Assembly (NCBI GenBank): GCA_016714465.1 | Contig: JADKDT010000028.1 | Span: 62,001 to 126,000, forward strand | Source: Candidatus Brachythrix odensensis | GTDB taxonomy: Bacteria > Chloroflexota > Anaerolineae > J036 > Brachytrichaceae | Direction: 5' to 3' | Length of the DNA stretch: 64,000 bases | In this document: piece by piece, positions 18,504 through 27,415 of the stretch | Numbering within the stretch: the stretch's first letter is position 1 | Layout: each line of letters opens with the position of its first letter | Program-made: the position numbers and the translations under genes | Notes under the pieces: generated by a model | The model's input: the letters and a program-made list of their open reading frames with translations, nothing else | Databases searched by the model: none | What the model was told of the DNA's origin: nothing

Positions 18504-19928
18504 ATGACTATTCCCAGTTCGATGCAGGCTGTGGTCGTGCGCGCCTACGCGCCCGGCTTTGACAATCTGGCCCTGGCCGAACGGGCCGTCCCGACTCCGG
18601 GTCCTGGGCAGGTCCTGGTCCGCATCGCCGCCTCACCCATCAACCCCAGCGATCTCATGTTCGTCCAGGGCCTGTATGGTGTGCGCAAACCGCTGCCCGC
18701 CGTGGGCGGATTCGAGGCGTCCGGCCTCGTGGTTGCCGCCGGCGCGGACGCGGCCGCCCAGCGTCTGCTCGGCAAACGCGTGGCCGCCCTCTCTGGCGGC
18801 GACAACGATGGCGCCTGGGCTGAATACATGCTGGCCTCGGCTGCGTTGTGCGTGCCGGTTCCGGATGACATCGACGACGAAGCCGCTTCCACCCTGATCA
18901 TCAATCCCTACGCGGCCTGGGCACTGGTCGATCTCGCCCGCGCGGCCGGGACGAAGGCCATCGTTCAAACCGCCGCCGGGAGCGCGCTGGGCCGGATGAT
19001 CCAGCGTCTGGCCGCCACGCATGGCATCTGCGTCATCAACGTGGTCCGCCGCCCCGAGCAGGTCGCCGAGCTGCTCGAAGCCGACATGGGCCCCACCCTG
19101 TCGAGCATTGACGCAAACTTCGACATTAATCTCGCAACGTTGTGCAAAAACATGGACGCGCGACTGGCCTTCGACGCCGTGGGCGGCGCGCTGACGGGAC
19201 AGGTGGCCCGCGCCCTGCGCCCCGGCGGGCGGGTCATCGTCTACGGCGGGCTGTCGGGCGAGGAGCCCCGGATCGGGGTGGATCAGCTCATTTTCCGGGA
19301 CAAGATGCTCGAGGGGTTCTGGCTGTCATCCTGGCTGCCCAGCCGGTCAACGGATGAACTTGCCCAGTTGGCCGTCGAGATCCCGGCCCTGGCTCGCGAC
19401 ACCCTGAGCACGGACACACGGGCGCGCTATCCGCTCGGCCGCTTCCGTGAGGCGCTCGCCGACTACGCCGGCCATATGTCCGGCGGCAAAGGTTTTGTTT
19501 ACGCCTCAGGCGGCAAACCCCTGACCGCAGGCGCAAGGCAAAGGCAAAGAAAGGTCCTGTCCTCTTTGTGTCTTTGTGCCGTTGGAAACGGATCGATCCG
19601 GTTTGAGCCGTGGCCTCTGGCCGCCATCGCTATAGGGCGGCTTGACCACCTTGGTCAGCGACTCGGCTTTGAGTTCGCTCAACGACAGGCACACGCCCTC
19701 GAGATTCTCGGCCAGCTTGCGGGCCAGGCCCTGATCGAAGGCGACGTGCTCCATGTTGATGACGATGGAGCGAATCTTCTCCTCGGCGATCTGAGTGGCC
19801 ATCTGATAGGCCTCGACCTGGGGAGGCAGGTTGCTCATGCTCACGTTGCCCGCGCCATCAGTCAGGATGATCATCAGCGGAAGCACTTCCGGGCGCAGGC
19901 GCTTTTCGCGCATGATGACGTGATATGA
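18504..19928 (+). CDS. MDR-family zinc-independent alcohol dehydrogenase/quinone oxidoreductase-like
   Basis: The medium-chain dehydrogenase fold is clear: SPINPSDLMFVQGLYG and GFEASGLVVAAGADA in the N-terminal domain, then QTAAGSALGRMIQRLAATHG as the NADPH-binding motif, and GGRVIVYGGLSG. It resembles MECR/quinone oxidoreductase enzymes that reduce C=C bonds with NADPH. The real family C-terminus should fall near GKGFVYASGGKP (about 19510). The frame has no stop there and continues about 140 residues antisense to the VWA gene, so the stop has probably been lost to a frameshift. ATG 18504 was preferred over 18480. Confidence 0.75.
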   Translation: MTIPSSMQAVVVRAYAPGFDNLALAERAVPTPGPGQVLVRIAASPINPSDLMFVQGLYGVRKPLPAVGGFEASGLVVAAGADAAAQRLLGKRVAALSGGDNDGAWAEYMLASAALCVPVPDDIDDEAASTLIINPYAAWALVDLARAAGTKAIVQTAAGSALGRMIQRLAATHGICVINVVRRPEQVAELLEADMGPTLSSIDANFDINLATLCKNMDARLAFDAVGGALTGQVARALRPGGRVIVYGGLSGEEPRIGVDQLIFRDKMLEGFWLSSWLPSRSTDELAQLAVEIPALARDTLSTDTRARYPLGRFREALADYAGHMSGGKGFVYASGGKPLTAGARQRQRKVLSSLCLCAVGNGSIRFEPWPLAAIAIGRLDHLGQRLGFEFAQRQAHALEILGQLAGQALIEGDVLHVDDDGANLLLGDLSGHLIGLDLGRQVAHAHVARAISQDDHQRKHFRAQALFAHDDVI

Positions 19929-20540
19929 CAGGGTGAGCCCGGCCGTCAGGGGCGTCTTGCCGCCGACAGGGATGTCGCGCAGCGCTTTCTGGGCCAGTTC
20001 GACCGACGAGGTCGGGGGCAGGATCAGCGTTGCGCTGTTTTTCTGGAAGACGATCAGCCCCACCCGGTCGCGGCGCTGATAGGCGTCGGTCAGCAGCGAC
20101 ATGATCGCGCCCTTGGTCGCCTGCATCCGCTCGGCCACGGCCATGCTCCACGACGCATCGACCACGAAGATGATGAGGTTCGACACCCGCTTGACCCGCA
20201 CTTTGCGCATGAAGTCCGGACGTTTGATGTGAAACGCGCGGGGCTTGCCGCCGGGGACGAGGGCCGCCTCTTCCTTGCGCTGGCGCTGATGGGGCGCGGC
20301 GGTCCGCATCGTCGCATCAAAGGCCAGGTCCTCGACCCGGCCGTGCATGGGCCGCGACTGGATGTAGCGCCCGCGCTTGCGGTCGGTGCGCGTGGTCGAG
20401 CGCCGGCCCGCCGCGTTGCGGGTCAGCTTGTCGAGGGGGGTATTCAGTTTTCGCGCTCGAAACTCTTCGCCGAGCGCGGTCTTGTTGCCGCCTTGAAAAT
20501 CCTGCGCGCTTTGCGGAGCCTGCGGCACGGTCTGTTGCAT
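19506..20540 (-). CDS. chelatase subunit D-type VWA protein
   Basis: The C-terminal half of a ChlD/BchD-type chelatase subunit: a linker, then a von Willebrand A domain beginning NLIIFVVDASWSMAVAERM, with the MIDAS DASWS, GKTPLTAGLTL and IILTDGAGN. Such subunits work with ChlI-type ATPases and CobN or BchH to insert Co or Mg into tetrapyrroles. The true C-terminus is probably near LTKVVK (about 19660). The last ~40 residues read into repeat-like DNA. In the other frame the upstream chlI-like gene joins this one through an A7 run, so it may also be translated as the second half of one ChlID protein. Confidence 0.75.
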   Translation of the reverse strand: MQQTVPQAPQSAQDFQGGNKTALGEEFRARKLNTPLDKLTRNAAGRRSTTRTDRKRGRYIQSRPMHGRVEDLAFDATMRTAAPHQRQRKEEAALVPGGKPRAFHIKRPDFMRKVRVKRVSNLIIFVVDASWSMAVAERMQATKGAIMSLLTDAYQRRDRVGLIVFQKNSATLILPPTSSVELAQKALRDIPVGGKTPLTAGLTLSYHVIMREKRLRPEVLPLMIILTDGAGNVSMSNLPPQVEAYQMATQIAEEKIRSIVINMEHVAFDQGLARKLAENLEGVCLSLSELKAESLTKVVKPPYSDGGQRPRLKPDRSVSNGTKTQRGQDLSLPLPCACGQGFAA

Positions 20541-20578
20541 GGGCTCCGCGGGACTGGACGATGATTCCGGATTCTCGT

Positions 20579-21688
20579 TCAGCCCCGTTTCACTTTTTTT
20601 GAGGCGTCCTGTTGCTTGCCTTGCTGGGATTGTTGATCCTGAGCCTGTTGCTGCTCCATCTGGCTTTCAATCTGCTGGAGCTTGTCGCTGAGGACGCTCA
20701 TGGCCTGCTCGGTGTCCTGGAAGGGATGGCGCTTGAGCCGGTGCGGCAGAGCGAGCTCGGCGGCCAGCAGGATGTCATTCTCGGTGATCGACTCGCGCTT
20801 CTGGAAGGCCGCGTGGGCGCGGGCCGCCCGCAGGATGACCAGGTCGGCCCGATGGCCGTCGACGCCCATTTGGGCCATCAGATTGGCGATCGTGGCCAGG
20901 TCGCGCCCGGAGTGCTGAACGTTGGGCAGCCGCTCGCGGGCCTCGGCGATCTCGGTGGTGAGCTCAGCCTCGCTCGGCTCCCAGGTCTTCATGAACTGGG
21001 CCGAGTCGCCCTCAAAGGCCAGGTTGCGCTCCAAGATACGGACTCGGGCGACGGGATCTTTGATGCTCAGGATGTCGACGCACAGGCCGAAGCGGTCGAG
21101 CAACTGCGGGCGCAGGTCGCCCTCTTCCGGGTTCATCGTGCCGACCAGGATGAAGCGCGCCGGATGGCTGAAACTGATGCCTTCGCGCTCGACCACGTTA
21201 ATGCCCATCGCCGCGCTGTCCAGCAGCAGATCGACCACGTGATCGTCCAGCAGGTTGACCTCATCGACATACAGCACGCCCCGGTTGGCAGCCGCCAGCA
21301 CGCCGGCCTCGAAGTGCTTCTCGCCCTTCTGGATGGCTTTCTCGATATCGAGCGTGCCCACCACCCGGTCCTCGGTCGCGCTGACTGGCAGGTTGACAAA
21401 ACTGGTTTTGCGCTTGAAGATCCGGGGCTTGTCGCCGCGCTCGATGCGGGCGCGCAGAGTCTCGGGAAAGGAGGCCGGGACGCGCGGATCGGAGAAGAAC
21501 GGATCGCCCTCAAAGACCTCGATCTCCGGGAGCAGGTTGGCCAGGGCGCGGGCGGCCGTCGATTTTGCCGTGCCGCGCTCGCCGCGGATGAGCACGCCGC
21601 CGATCTGCGGGTAGATGGCGTTCAGGATGAGGGCGCGCCGCATGCGCTCCTGTCCAACGATCGCGGTAAAGGGAAACAAGTTTGCCAT
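20579..21688 (-). CDS. chelatase AAA+ ATPase, ChlI/BchI type
   Basis: A 369-residue magnesium/cobalt chelatase ATPase. Walker A is GERGTAKSTAARAL, with GVLYVDEVNLLDDHVVDLLL (Walker B), GTMNPEEGDLRPQLLDRFGL (sensor/arginine finger) and HRADLVILRAARAHAA. The C-terminus is a Gln-rich linker (LQQIESQMEQQQAQDQQSQQ) of the type that connects the I-like and D-like halves in ChlD. It ends just after the A7 run at 20594-20600. Only 38 bases separate its stop from the VWA gene start. No CobN/BchH or photosynthesis gene is in view, so a cobalt chelatase role is the better guess. Confidence 0.85.
   Translation of the reverse strand: MANLFPFTAIVGQERMRRALILNAIYPQIGGVLIRGERGTAKSTAARALANLLPEIEVFEGDPFFSDPRVPASFPETLRARIERGDKPRIFKRKTSFVNLPVSATEDRVVGTLDIEKAIQKGEKHFEAGVLAAANRGVLYVDEVNLLDDHVVDLLLDSAAMGINVVEREGISFSHPARFILVGTMNPEEGDLRPQLLDRFGLCVDILSIKDPVARVRILERNLAFEGDSAQFMKTWEPSEAELTTEIAEARERLPNVQHSGRDLATIANLMAQMGVDGHRADLVILRAARAHAAFQKRESITENDILLAAELALPHRLKRHPFQDTEQAMSVLSDKLQQIESQMEQQQAQDQQSQQGKQQDASKKVKRG
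20594..20600 (-). promoter_or_regulatory. A7 slippery site, candidate -1 programmed frameshift in chlI/chlD
   Basis: On the reverse strand the zero frame reads TCA AAA AAA GTG and stops (TGA) at 20581-20579. A slip of one base back at A-AAA-AAA gives AAA AAA AGT GAA, which stays open through the 38-base gap and enters the VWA frame exactly. The result would be one ChlID polypeptide of about 720 residues. Termination without slipping gives the ChlI-like protein alone. A one-base assembly error in the homopolymer is the competing explanation. Confidence 0.55.
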
Positions 21689-21691
21689 GAA

Positions 21692-22642
21692 TCAGTGTAT
21701 GACGGACCGGAAGTAGGCGATGGTTTCGCGCAGGCCATCCTCGAGCGGAACTTTGGGATCCCAGCCCAGGATGGCCCGGGCGCGGGTGATGTCGGGCCGG
21801 CGGCGCTGCGGGTCGTCGGCGATGCGTTCCTTGCTGGGCTGGACGTAAACGGCCTGGCTCCTGCATTCGGGACCCGCGGCCTTGAGGACGGCCTCAGCGA
21901 ACTCGGTCATCGTCATTTCGCGCGGATTGCCCACGTTGACCGGCATGGGCTCATCGGACATGAGCAGGCGCAGCATGCCTTCGACCAGATCGCTGACGTA
22001 GGTGAAAGAGCGGGTCGCCGTGCCGTCGCCATAGATCGTCACCGGTTCGTTCTTAACCGCCTGCTTGACGAAGTTGGGGACGACCCGGCCATCGTTGAGA
22101 TCCATTCGCGGACCATACGTGTTGAAGATGCGGATGATCCGGGTGGGCAGGCCATGCCGGCGGTGATAGGCCATGGTGAGGGCCTCGGCGAAACGCTTGG
22201 CCTCGTCGTAGACCGAGCGCACGCCAGTGCAGCTCACGTTGCCCCAGTAGCTTTCCTTCTGCGGATGTTCGAGCGGGTCGCCGTAGACCTCGCTCGTGCT
22301 GGCCTGCAGGAAGCGCGCGCCCTTGACTCGCGCCAGCTCGAGCGCGTTGCGGGTGCCGTGCGAGCCGACCAGCATGGTCTCGATCGGGTTGTCGAGATAG
22401 CCGACCGGGCTGGCCGGCGAGGCCAGGTTCATCACCGCGTCGAGCGGGCCGGCGTAGTCCAGGCCGGCGATGATGTCGCGTTCGATGAGCTCGAAGTCCG
22501 GGTTGGCGGCCAGGTGGGCGACGTTTGCCCGCGAGCCGGTGATGAAGTTATCGACGGCCACGACGCGGTGTCCGTCCTTGAGCAGGCGCTCGGACAGGTG
22601 CGAACCGATGAAGCCCGCCCCGCCGGTGATCAGGACATTCAT
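21692..22642 (-). CDS. UDP-glucuronate decarboxylase-like NAD-dependent epimerase/dehydratase
   Basis: A 316-residue short-chain dehydrogenase. Its NAD motif is ITGGAGFIGSHLSERLL. It has the UXS-type signature ASPASPVGYLDNPIETMLVG, ASTSEVYGDPLEHPQ, catalytic Tyr-Lys in YDEAKRFAEAL and FNTYGPRMDLNDGRVVPNF. UXS turns UDP-glucuronate into UDP-xylose. It shares an ATGA overlap with the small upstream gene and ends three bases before the start of chlI, so all three could be co-transcribed. Confidence 0.85.
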   Translation of the reverse strand: MNVLITGGAGFIGSHLSERLLKDGHRVVAVDNFITGSRANVAHLAANPDFELIERDIIAGLDYAGPLDAVMNLASPASPVGYLDNPIETMLVGSHGTRNALELARVKGARFLQASTSEVYGDPLEHPQKESYWGNVSCTGVRSVYDEAKRFAEALTMAYHRRHGLPTRIIRIFNTYGPRMDLNDGRVVPNFVKQAVKNEPVTIYGDGTATRSFTYVSDLVEGMLRLLMSDEPMPVNVGNPREMTMTEFAEAVLKAAGPECRSQAVYVQPSKERIADDPQRRRPDITRARAILGWDPKVPLEDGLRETIAYFRSVIH

Positions 22643-22857
22643 GGCTTGGCCGCCTTGGCCGCTTCCTTGCTGCCGATGCGGATCAATTGGACCTGGCCCT
22701 GATAGCCCTTCTCGGCCTCATCGCCGAGCGAGAGCTTGCCGGTTCCAAAGTAGCCCTGGCTGCCGGTGCTGAAGGTCTTGGCATTCAGCAGCATGCTGCC
22801 CACTTCCTCGCCGTTGACGACGAACTTGACCAGTACAGTGTTCTTGGTTTCAGGCAT
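22639..22857 (-). CDS. small hypothetical protein
   Basis: A 72-residue protein (start MPETKNTVLVKFVVNGEEVG) that is rich in beta-strand-like patterns, with a G/S-rich middle (TFSTGSQGYFGTGKLSLGD). Its stop overlaps the start of the sugar decarboxylase gene, which supports real translation. No signal peptide or known domain is recognised. The shorter start at 22857 was chosen because the upstream extension lies in repeat-like DNA. Confidence 0.6.
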   Translation of the reverse strand: MPETKNTVLVKFVVNGEEVGSMLLNAKTFSTGSQGYFGTGKLSLGDEAEKGYQGQVQLIRIGSKEAAKAAKP

Positions 22858-22890
22858 AAAAGTCGATGATACCTGAGATGGGCGGCCCAA

Positions 22891-22927
22891 TCAGATGGGC
22901 TCCACCTTCGAGGTGGAGCCCATCTGA
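22891..22927. repeat. intergenic hyphenated palindrome
   Basis: Perfect 17-bp arms (TCAGATGGGCTCCACCT) around a TCG loop, upstream of the small gene ending at 22639 and downstream of the membrane protein gene ending at 22977, both reverse strand. Confidence 0.65.
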
Positions 22928-22976
22928 CGGGAAAGGCTGCTGTCTCTCTTCGTTCGGCACCCTCCATGGGTGCCGC

Positions 22977-23297
22977 TCAGCGAGGATTGAAGTCGCGCAT
23001 GACGACCATGACAATGGCGTAGTCGATTGCTTGAATCGATATCCAGACTAGCGCTGCAACTCCTGCCAGCTTGGCTGTATGTCCCAGCCGATATCCACGA
23101 AAGACTCCTGGCAACGCAACTACCACAACTGCCACAATCACTGACGCTGCGTACCGCCCGAGTTGAACCTGAAGTAATTCAGCGCGATCTGAATGCCCAT
23201 AAATCAAGCCCAAGAGCATGAACCCTATGGAGGCGGACAAGACCGACAAGAACACCGTGCCTGGCTGCGAACGATCTCTGGTCTTGAGCGGGAACAT
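22977..23297 (-). CDS. small membrane protein
   Basis: A 106-residue protein with three hydrophobic segments (LSASIGFMLLGLIYG, YAASVIVAVVVVALPGVF, LAGVAALVWISIQAIDYAIV). No domain is recognised. It follows another tiny membrane protein gene by 15 bases on the same strand, so the two are likely a pair. Codon use looks less GC-biased than the neighbours, which could indicate transfer, but this was judged by eye. Confidence 0.55.
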   Translation of the reverse strand: MFPLKTRDRSQPGTVFLSVLSASIGFMLLGLIYGHSDRAELLQVQLGRYAASVIVAVVVVALPGVFRGYRLGHTAKLAGVAALVWISIQAIDYAIVMVVMRDFNPR

Positions 23298-23312
23298 CGC
23301 TGATGAGCATAG

Positions 23313-23480
23313 TCATACCATCGTCCCGCACAAAACCGAGTAGGCAAGCAGCTTCGCAGTGATGCCGCCAAAGGTGCCCTGCGTTGAGAATATGTCGACC
23401 TGCAGCACGAGACTCAGTAATTGCGAGAACAGACACGCTGCTGTGATCAGGAGGATTCCGAGAAACTCCGCCGGTTTCAT
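23313..23480 (-). CDS. very small membrane protein
   Basis: A 55-residue ORF starting MKPAEFLGILLITAACLFSQ with one strong N-terminal hydrophobic helix (about residues 6-27) and a second weaker one near the C-terminus (ITAKLLAYSVLCG). It lies just upstream of the 106-residue membrane protein. A GATAAT sequence lies about 20 bases upstream of the start on the same strand. The composition is protein-like, but no homologue can be claimed. Confidence 0.45.
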   Translation of the reverse strand: MKPAEFLGILLITAACLFSQLLSLVLQVDIFSTQGTFGGITAKLLAYSVLCGTMV

Positions 23481-23854
23481 ACCAATGCCCAATTATCGCC
23501 GAAACGCGCAAGATATTGTCCAGCTTATTTGTCCAGACCGTGCGTATTCGCGAGCGACGCCATGTTCATCTACCTTTCTTGGTCTGGACGGATTTCCACA
23601 GATTTGAGCAGGCAGGCAGCGACCCACCCACTGAAGCGTCGGCCACCGGCAGCCGTACGGGTCTTTGACACTGAAAATGAAACTGCCCGGAGACATGCCA
23701 TGTCGGCCGAAAGACTTCGCGGGTAGTCGCCATAGGTTTGTCGCGGGCACGCCTCTACGGCGCCTACCCACTACGCGTATCCAAACGCAACCGAAGCGTG
23801 CCGGCGGCCGAACGAAGCGACGCCGAAGGGTGAAGGTCGGTCGCCCGCAGATAG
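23481..23854. other. intergenic stretch without a supported gene
   Basis: Several open frames cross this region, but none shows a recognisable domain, membrane pattern or ribosome-binding site. The composition is less biased than in neighbouring genes. It may hold a decayed gene. Confidence 0.35.
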
Positions 23855-23898
23855 CGCATGGGGTAGAGACGCAAGATCTTGCGTCTCTACCCCATGCG
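23855..23898. repeat. perfect 44-bp palindrome (GTAGAGACGCAAGATCTTGCGTCTCTAC type)
   Basis: Two 22-bp arms meet at AGATCT with no spacer (CGCATGGGGTAGAGACGCAA then GA on the left). A GCGGGCTGAAGCCCGC repeat with CCGCGCCTACA units follows at about 23927-23970. Both motifs look like dispersed repeats rather than part of a gene. Confidence 0.6.
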
Positions 23899-24001
23899 TT
23901 GCGCGACCGGTTACGCTCGTTGTGCGGCGCGCGGGCTGAAGCCCGCGCCTACAAGCCCGCGCCTACAGCTTACGCCCCTCGCTCGGGATTGCGCAAGGCG
24001 A

Positions 24002-24913
<912 letters not shown>

Positions 24914-24916
24914 GCG

Positions 24917-25753
24917 TTATTTTTCTCCATCTTCCAGCAGGCTGCGCCGGCGCGCGTCCCCCTGGTGATATACAAGCGAATGGGGCGGCACGCTGTCGAT
25001 CAACCACACGTTGCCGCCGATGATGCTGTGGTCGCCGATGACTGTCTCGCCGCCCAGGATCGACGCGTTGGCGTAGATGATGACGTGGCTGCCAATCGTC
25101 GGATGACGTTTTGAGCAGGCCAGTTCCTTGCTCACGCTCAGCGCGCCCAGGGTCACCCCCTGGTAGAGCTTGACATGCTCGCCGATTTCGGCGGTCTCGC
25201 CAATGACGATGCCCGTGCCATGATCGATGCAGAACGCGTCGCCAATCTTCGCCCCTGGATGAATATCGATCCCGGTCCGCTGATGGGCGACCTCGGCGCA
25301 AAGCCGGGGCAGGATCGGGACGCCGGCGAGGTAGAACTCGTGAGCGATCCGATGGGTGGCAATGGCCTGTAGCCCGGGATAGGCCATCACGACTTCGGTC
25401 AGGCTGCGGGCGGCGGGATCGCCGTCGTAGATCGCTTGGGCGTCGCGCCAAAGGCGTTCAGCCACAACCCCAAGACGCTCCGAAAAAAACGCCTGGGTCA
25501 CGGTCTCGGCGCGACAGGCGTCAAAGTCCGGCAGGGGCTCCAACAGCTCGCGCAGAAGTCCCATGGCCCGCTCGATGTTGCAGCGCAGGTCATCGGCGGT
25601 GCATGGCTCGGTGTTCCCCACCATCTGGGGAAAGACGAGTTCGAGCGTTTCGTCCAGAAAGCGCTCAGTCTGGGCCCGGGACGGCAGGCCACGGGTCGTA
25701 ATTTGCTGCAGGGCAGCGAGGCGCCCGGTCAAGCGGGCAATTGCATCGTCCAT
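24917..25753 (-). CDS. cysE: serine O-acetyltransferase (EpsC/CysE type)
   Basis: A 278-residue hexapeptide-repeat acyltransferase that acetylates serine with acetyl-CoA. The C-terminal left-handed helix has HQRTGIDIHPGAKIGDAFCI, DHGTGIVIGETAEIGEHVKL, YQGVTLGALS and KRHPTIGSHVIIYANASILG. The catalytic DH pair is in IDHGTG. The longer N-terminal helical region is that of the EpsC/SAT group. It is the first gene of a cysE-cysK pair and lies divergent to the ferredoxin gene at 25968. Confidence 0.92.
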   Translation of the reverse strand: MDDAIARLTGRLAALQQITTRGLPSRAQTERFLDETLELVFPQMVGNTEPCTADDLRCNIERAMGLLRELLEPLPDFDACRAETVTQAFFSERLGVVAERLWRDAQAIYDGDPAARSLTEVVMAYPGLQAIATHRIAHEFYLAGVPILPRLCAEVAHQRTGIDIHPGAKIGDAFCIDHGTGIVIGETAEIGEHVKLYQGVTLGALSVSKELACSKRHPTIGSHVIIYANASILGGETVIGDHSIIGGNVWLIDSVPPHSLVYHQGDARRRSLLEDGEK

Positions 25754-25769
25754 GAGTTCTAAGTGGACA

Positions 25770-25863
25770 AGTGTCCAGTCCGAAACTGAGACAAAACTTA
25801 GGCGGGACTTAGCGGGTTAGTCTAGGCACCTACCCAACTGGCCAGTTCAGGACTGGACACATT
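25770..25863. promoter_or_regulatory. inverted GTGTCCAGTCC pair upstream of cysE-cysK
   Basis: GTGTCCAGTCC (about 25773-25783) and its reverse complement GGACTGGACAC (about 25850-25860) bracket the region just before the cysE start. A second pair of related inner matches (GAAACTG / CCAGTTC) extends each arm. They could be two operator sites for a regulator of cysteine synthesis or of the divergent oxidoreductase operon. Function is inferred from position only. Confidence 0.4.
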
Positions 25864-25967
25864 ACGGATGACGCGTGCCATCGAGGCGCATAGACTTAGG
25901 TTGCTTGCTGCCACCGGGAGCGAACGACTCTCCTGGTCGGCGCCAACTTCCATGACGAGGGAGGCAA

Positions 25968-26267
25968 ATGTCAATATTCGCTGCGCCTGAGGCGCCCATT
26001 CTCAGAACCCCCGCCCCTGCGCGCGCGCACGGCGACATCCTCGTCGACGAGGATCGCTGCAAAGGCTGTGGCCTGTGCGTCGCCGTATGCCCCAAGCACG
26101 TTATCGCGTTGTCGGGGCATTTCACACCCCGCGGTTATCACCCGGCCGCGTTGATTACATACTCCGCCGCCAATCCCCAGGAACGCTGCACCGGGTGCAT
26201 GTTGTGTTCCACCATTTGCCCGGACGCCGCCATTACCGTCTATCGGTTGCAGCCGGCCCGGGCCTGA
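25968..26267 (+). CDS. 2-oxoacid:ferredoxin oxidoreductase delta subunit (2x 4Fe-4S ferredoxin)
   Basis: A 99-residue protein with two 4Fe-4S motifs: CKGCGLCVAVCPKHVIALSG and CTGCMLCSTICPDAAITVY. Such delta subunits pass electrons from the thiamine enzyme to ferredoxin. A GAGGGAGG site precedes the ATG by about seven bases. It is the first gene of the operon delta, alpha, beta, gamma, the order typical of 2-oxoglutarate or branched-chain 2-oxoacid:ferredoxin oxidoreductases. Confidence 0.88.
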   Translation: MSIFAAPEAPILRTPAPARAHGDILVDEDRCKGCGLCVAVCPKHVIALSGHFTPRGYHPAALITYSAANPQERCTGCMLCSTICPDAAITVYRLQPARA

Positions 26268-26285
26268 ACGCTCACGGAGCTTTCC

Positions 26286-27393
26286 ATGACGAAAGAACTC
26301 TGGAAGGGCAACGAGGCCATCGCCGAGGCATGCGTGCGCGGCGGGCTCGAGGCCTATTTCGGCTATCCCATCACCCCCCAGACCGAGCTGCTCGAGTATC
26401 TGAGCTGGCGCATGCCCGATCTGGGCCGGGCCTTTCTCCAGGCCGAGAGCGAGCTGGCGGCCATCAACATGGTCTACGGCGCGGCCGCCGCGGGCGCGCG
26501 AACGATGACCTCTTCGTCCAGCCCGGGTGTGTCGCTCATGCAGGAAGGCCTGTCCTATATCGCCGCCAGCAACGTGCCTATGGTGATGGTCGACATGATG
26601 CGCGGCGGGCCCGGGCTGGGCAACCTTGCCCCGACCCAGGCCGACTACTTTCAGCTCGTCAAAGGCGGCGGGCACGGCGACTATCACCCGATCGTGTTGG
26701 CCCCGTCATCGGTGCAGGAAGCGGCCGACATGGCCTATGCCTCATTTGACCTGGCCGACCGTTACCGGACCATCGTCATCATCGCTGCCGATGGCAACAT
26801 CGGCCAGATGATGGAGCCGGTCGAGATGCCGGTGATGCGCGAGCTGGTCCCGCGCGACCGGGGTTGGGAGCTGACCGGGAACGTTGGACGCCCCCCGGCG
26901 GGTCATCCACTCGCTGAACCTGTCACCGGTGGAGATGGCCAAGATCAACGCCCTGATCCAGGACAAACAGCGCCTGATCGGGGCCAACGAAGTGCGCTAC
27001 GCCGAGCGGTTTGCGGAGGGCTGCGATCTGCTCGTGGTCGCCTTTGGCTCGGCCGCCCGGATCGCCCAGACGGCCATTCGGCAGGCCCGCGAAGCCGGGC
27101 TGAACGTCGGCCTGTTCCGGCCGATCTCGCTGTATCCCTTCCCCTCCGAGCGGCTGGCCGCCCTCGCCGCGCGCACGCGCAAGATGCTGGTCTTCGAGTT
27201 GAACGCGGGCCAGATGCTCGAGGATGTCCGGCTCGCGACGGGATCGTCGGTGCCGATCGAGTTCTTTGGGCGGATGGGCGGGGTAATGCCGCTACCGGAT
27301 GAGGTCCTCGAGGCGATCCAAAAAGCGATCCCGGCCCCGCGGACCAACGGTGTCTATGCCCCCAAGCGGGTCGCGCCCATCGGGTTGAATTGA
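26286..27393 (+). pseudogene. 2-oxoacid:ferredoxin oxidoreductase alpha subunit, frameshifted
   Basis: KorA/VorB-type alpha subunit of about 369 residues once joined. The 5' part has GNEAIAEACVRGGLEAYFGY, PITPQTELLEYLS and TSSSSPGVSLMQEGLSYIA, the pyrimidine-binding domain. The 3' part (from about 26885) has RRVIHSLNLSPVEMAKINAL, FGSAARIAQTAIRQAREAGL and GLFRPISLYPFPSERL. A single extra base near 26884 breaks the phase beside a C6 run. The frame resumes perfectly, so an assembly error is likely. It lies 18 bases after the ferredoxin gene. Confidence 0.88.
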
Positions 27394-27415
27394 TGGCACG
27401 CTGTGTCACTAAAGA

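Noticed and set aside
20579..21688. Evidence of phototrophy (magnesium chelatase)
   Set aside because: The I/D pair alone also serves cobalamin synthesis, and no bchH, reaction centre or pigment genes are visible.
20612..22702. A 696-codon forward ORF
   Set aside because: It lies entirely antisense to the ChlI-type and UXS-type genes, has no recognisable domain, and arises from the high GC content.
23855..23970. CRISPR array
   Set aside because: The repeats are palindromic and not regularly spaced by unique spacers; no cas genes are present.
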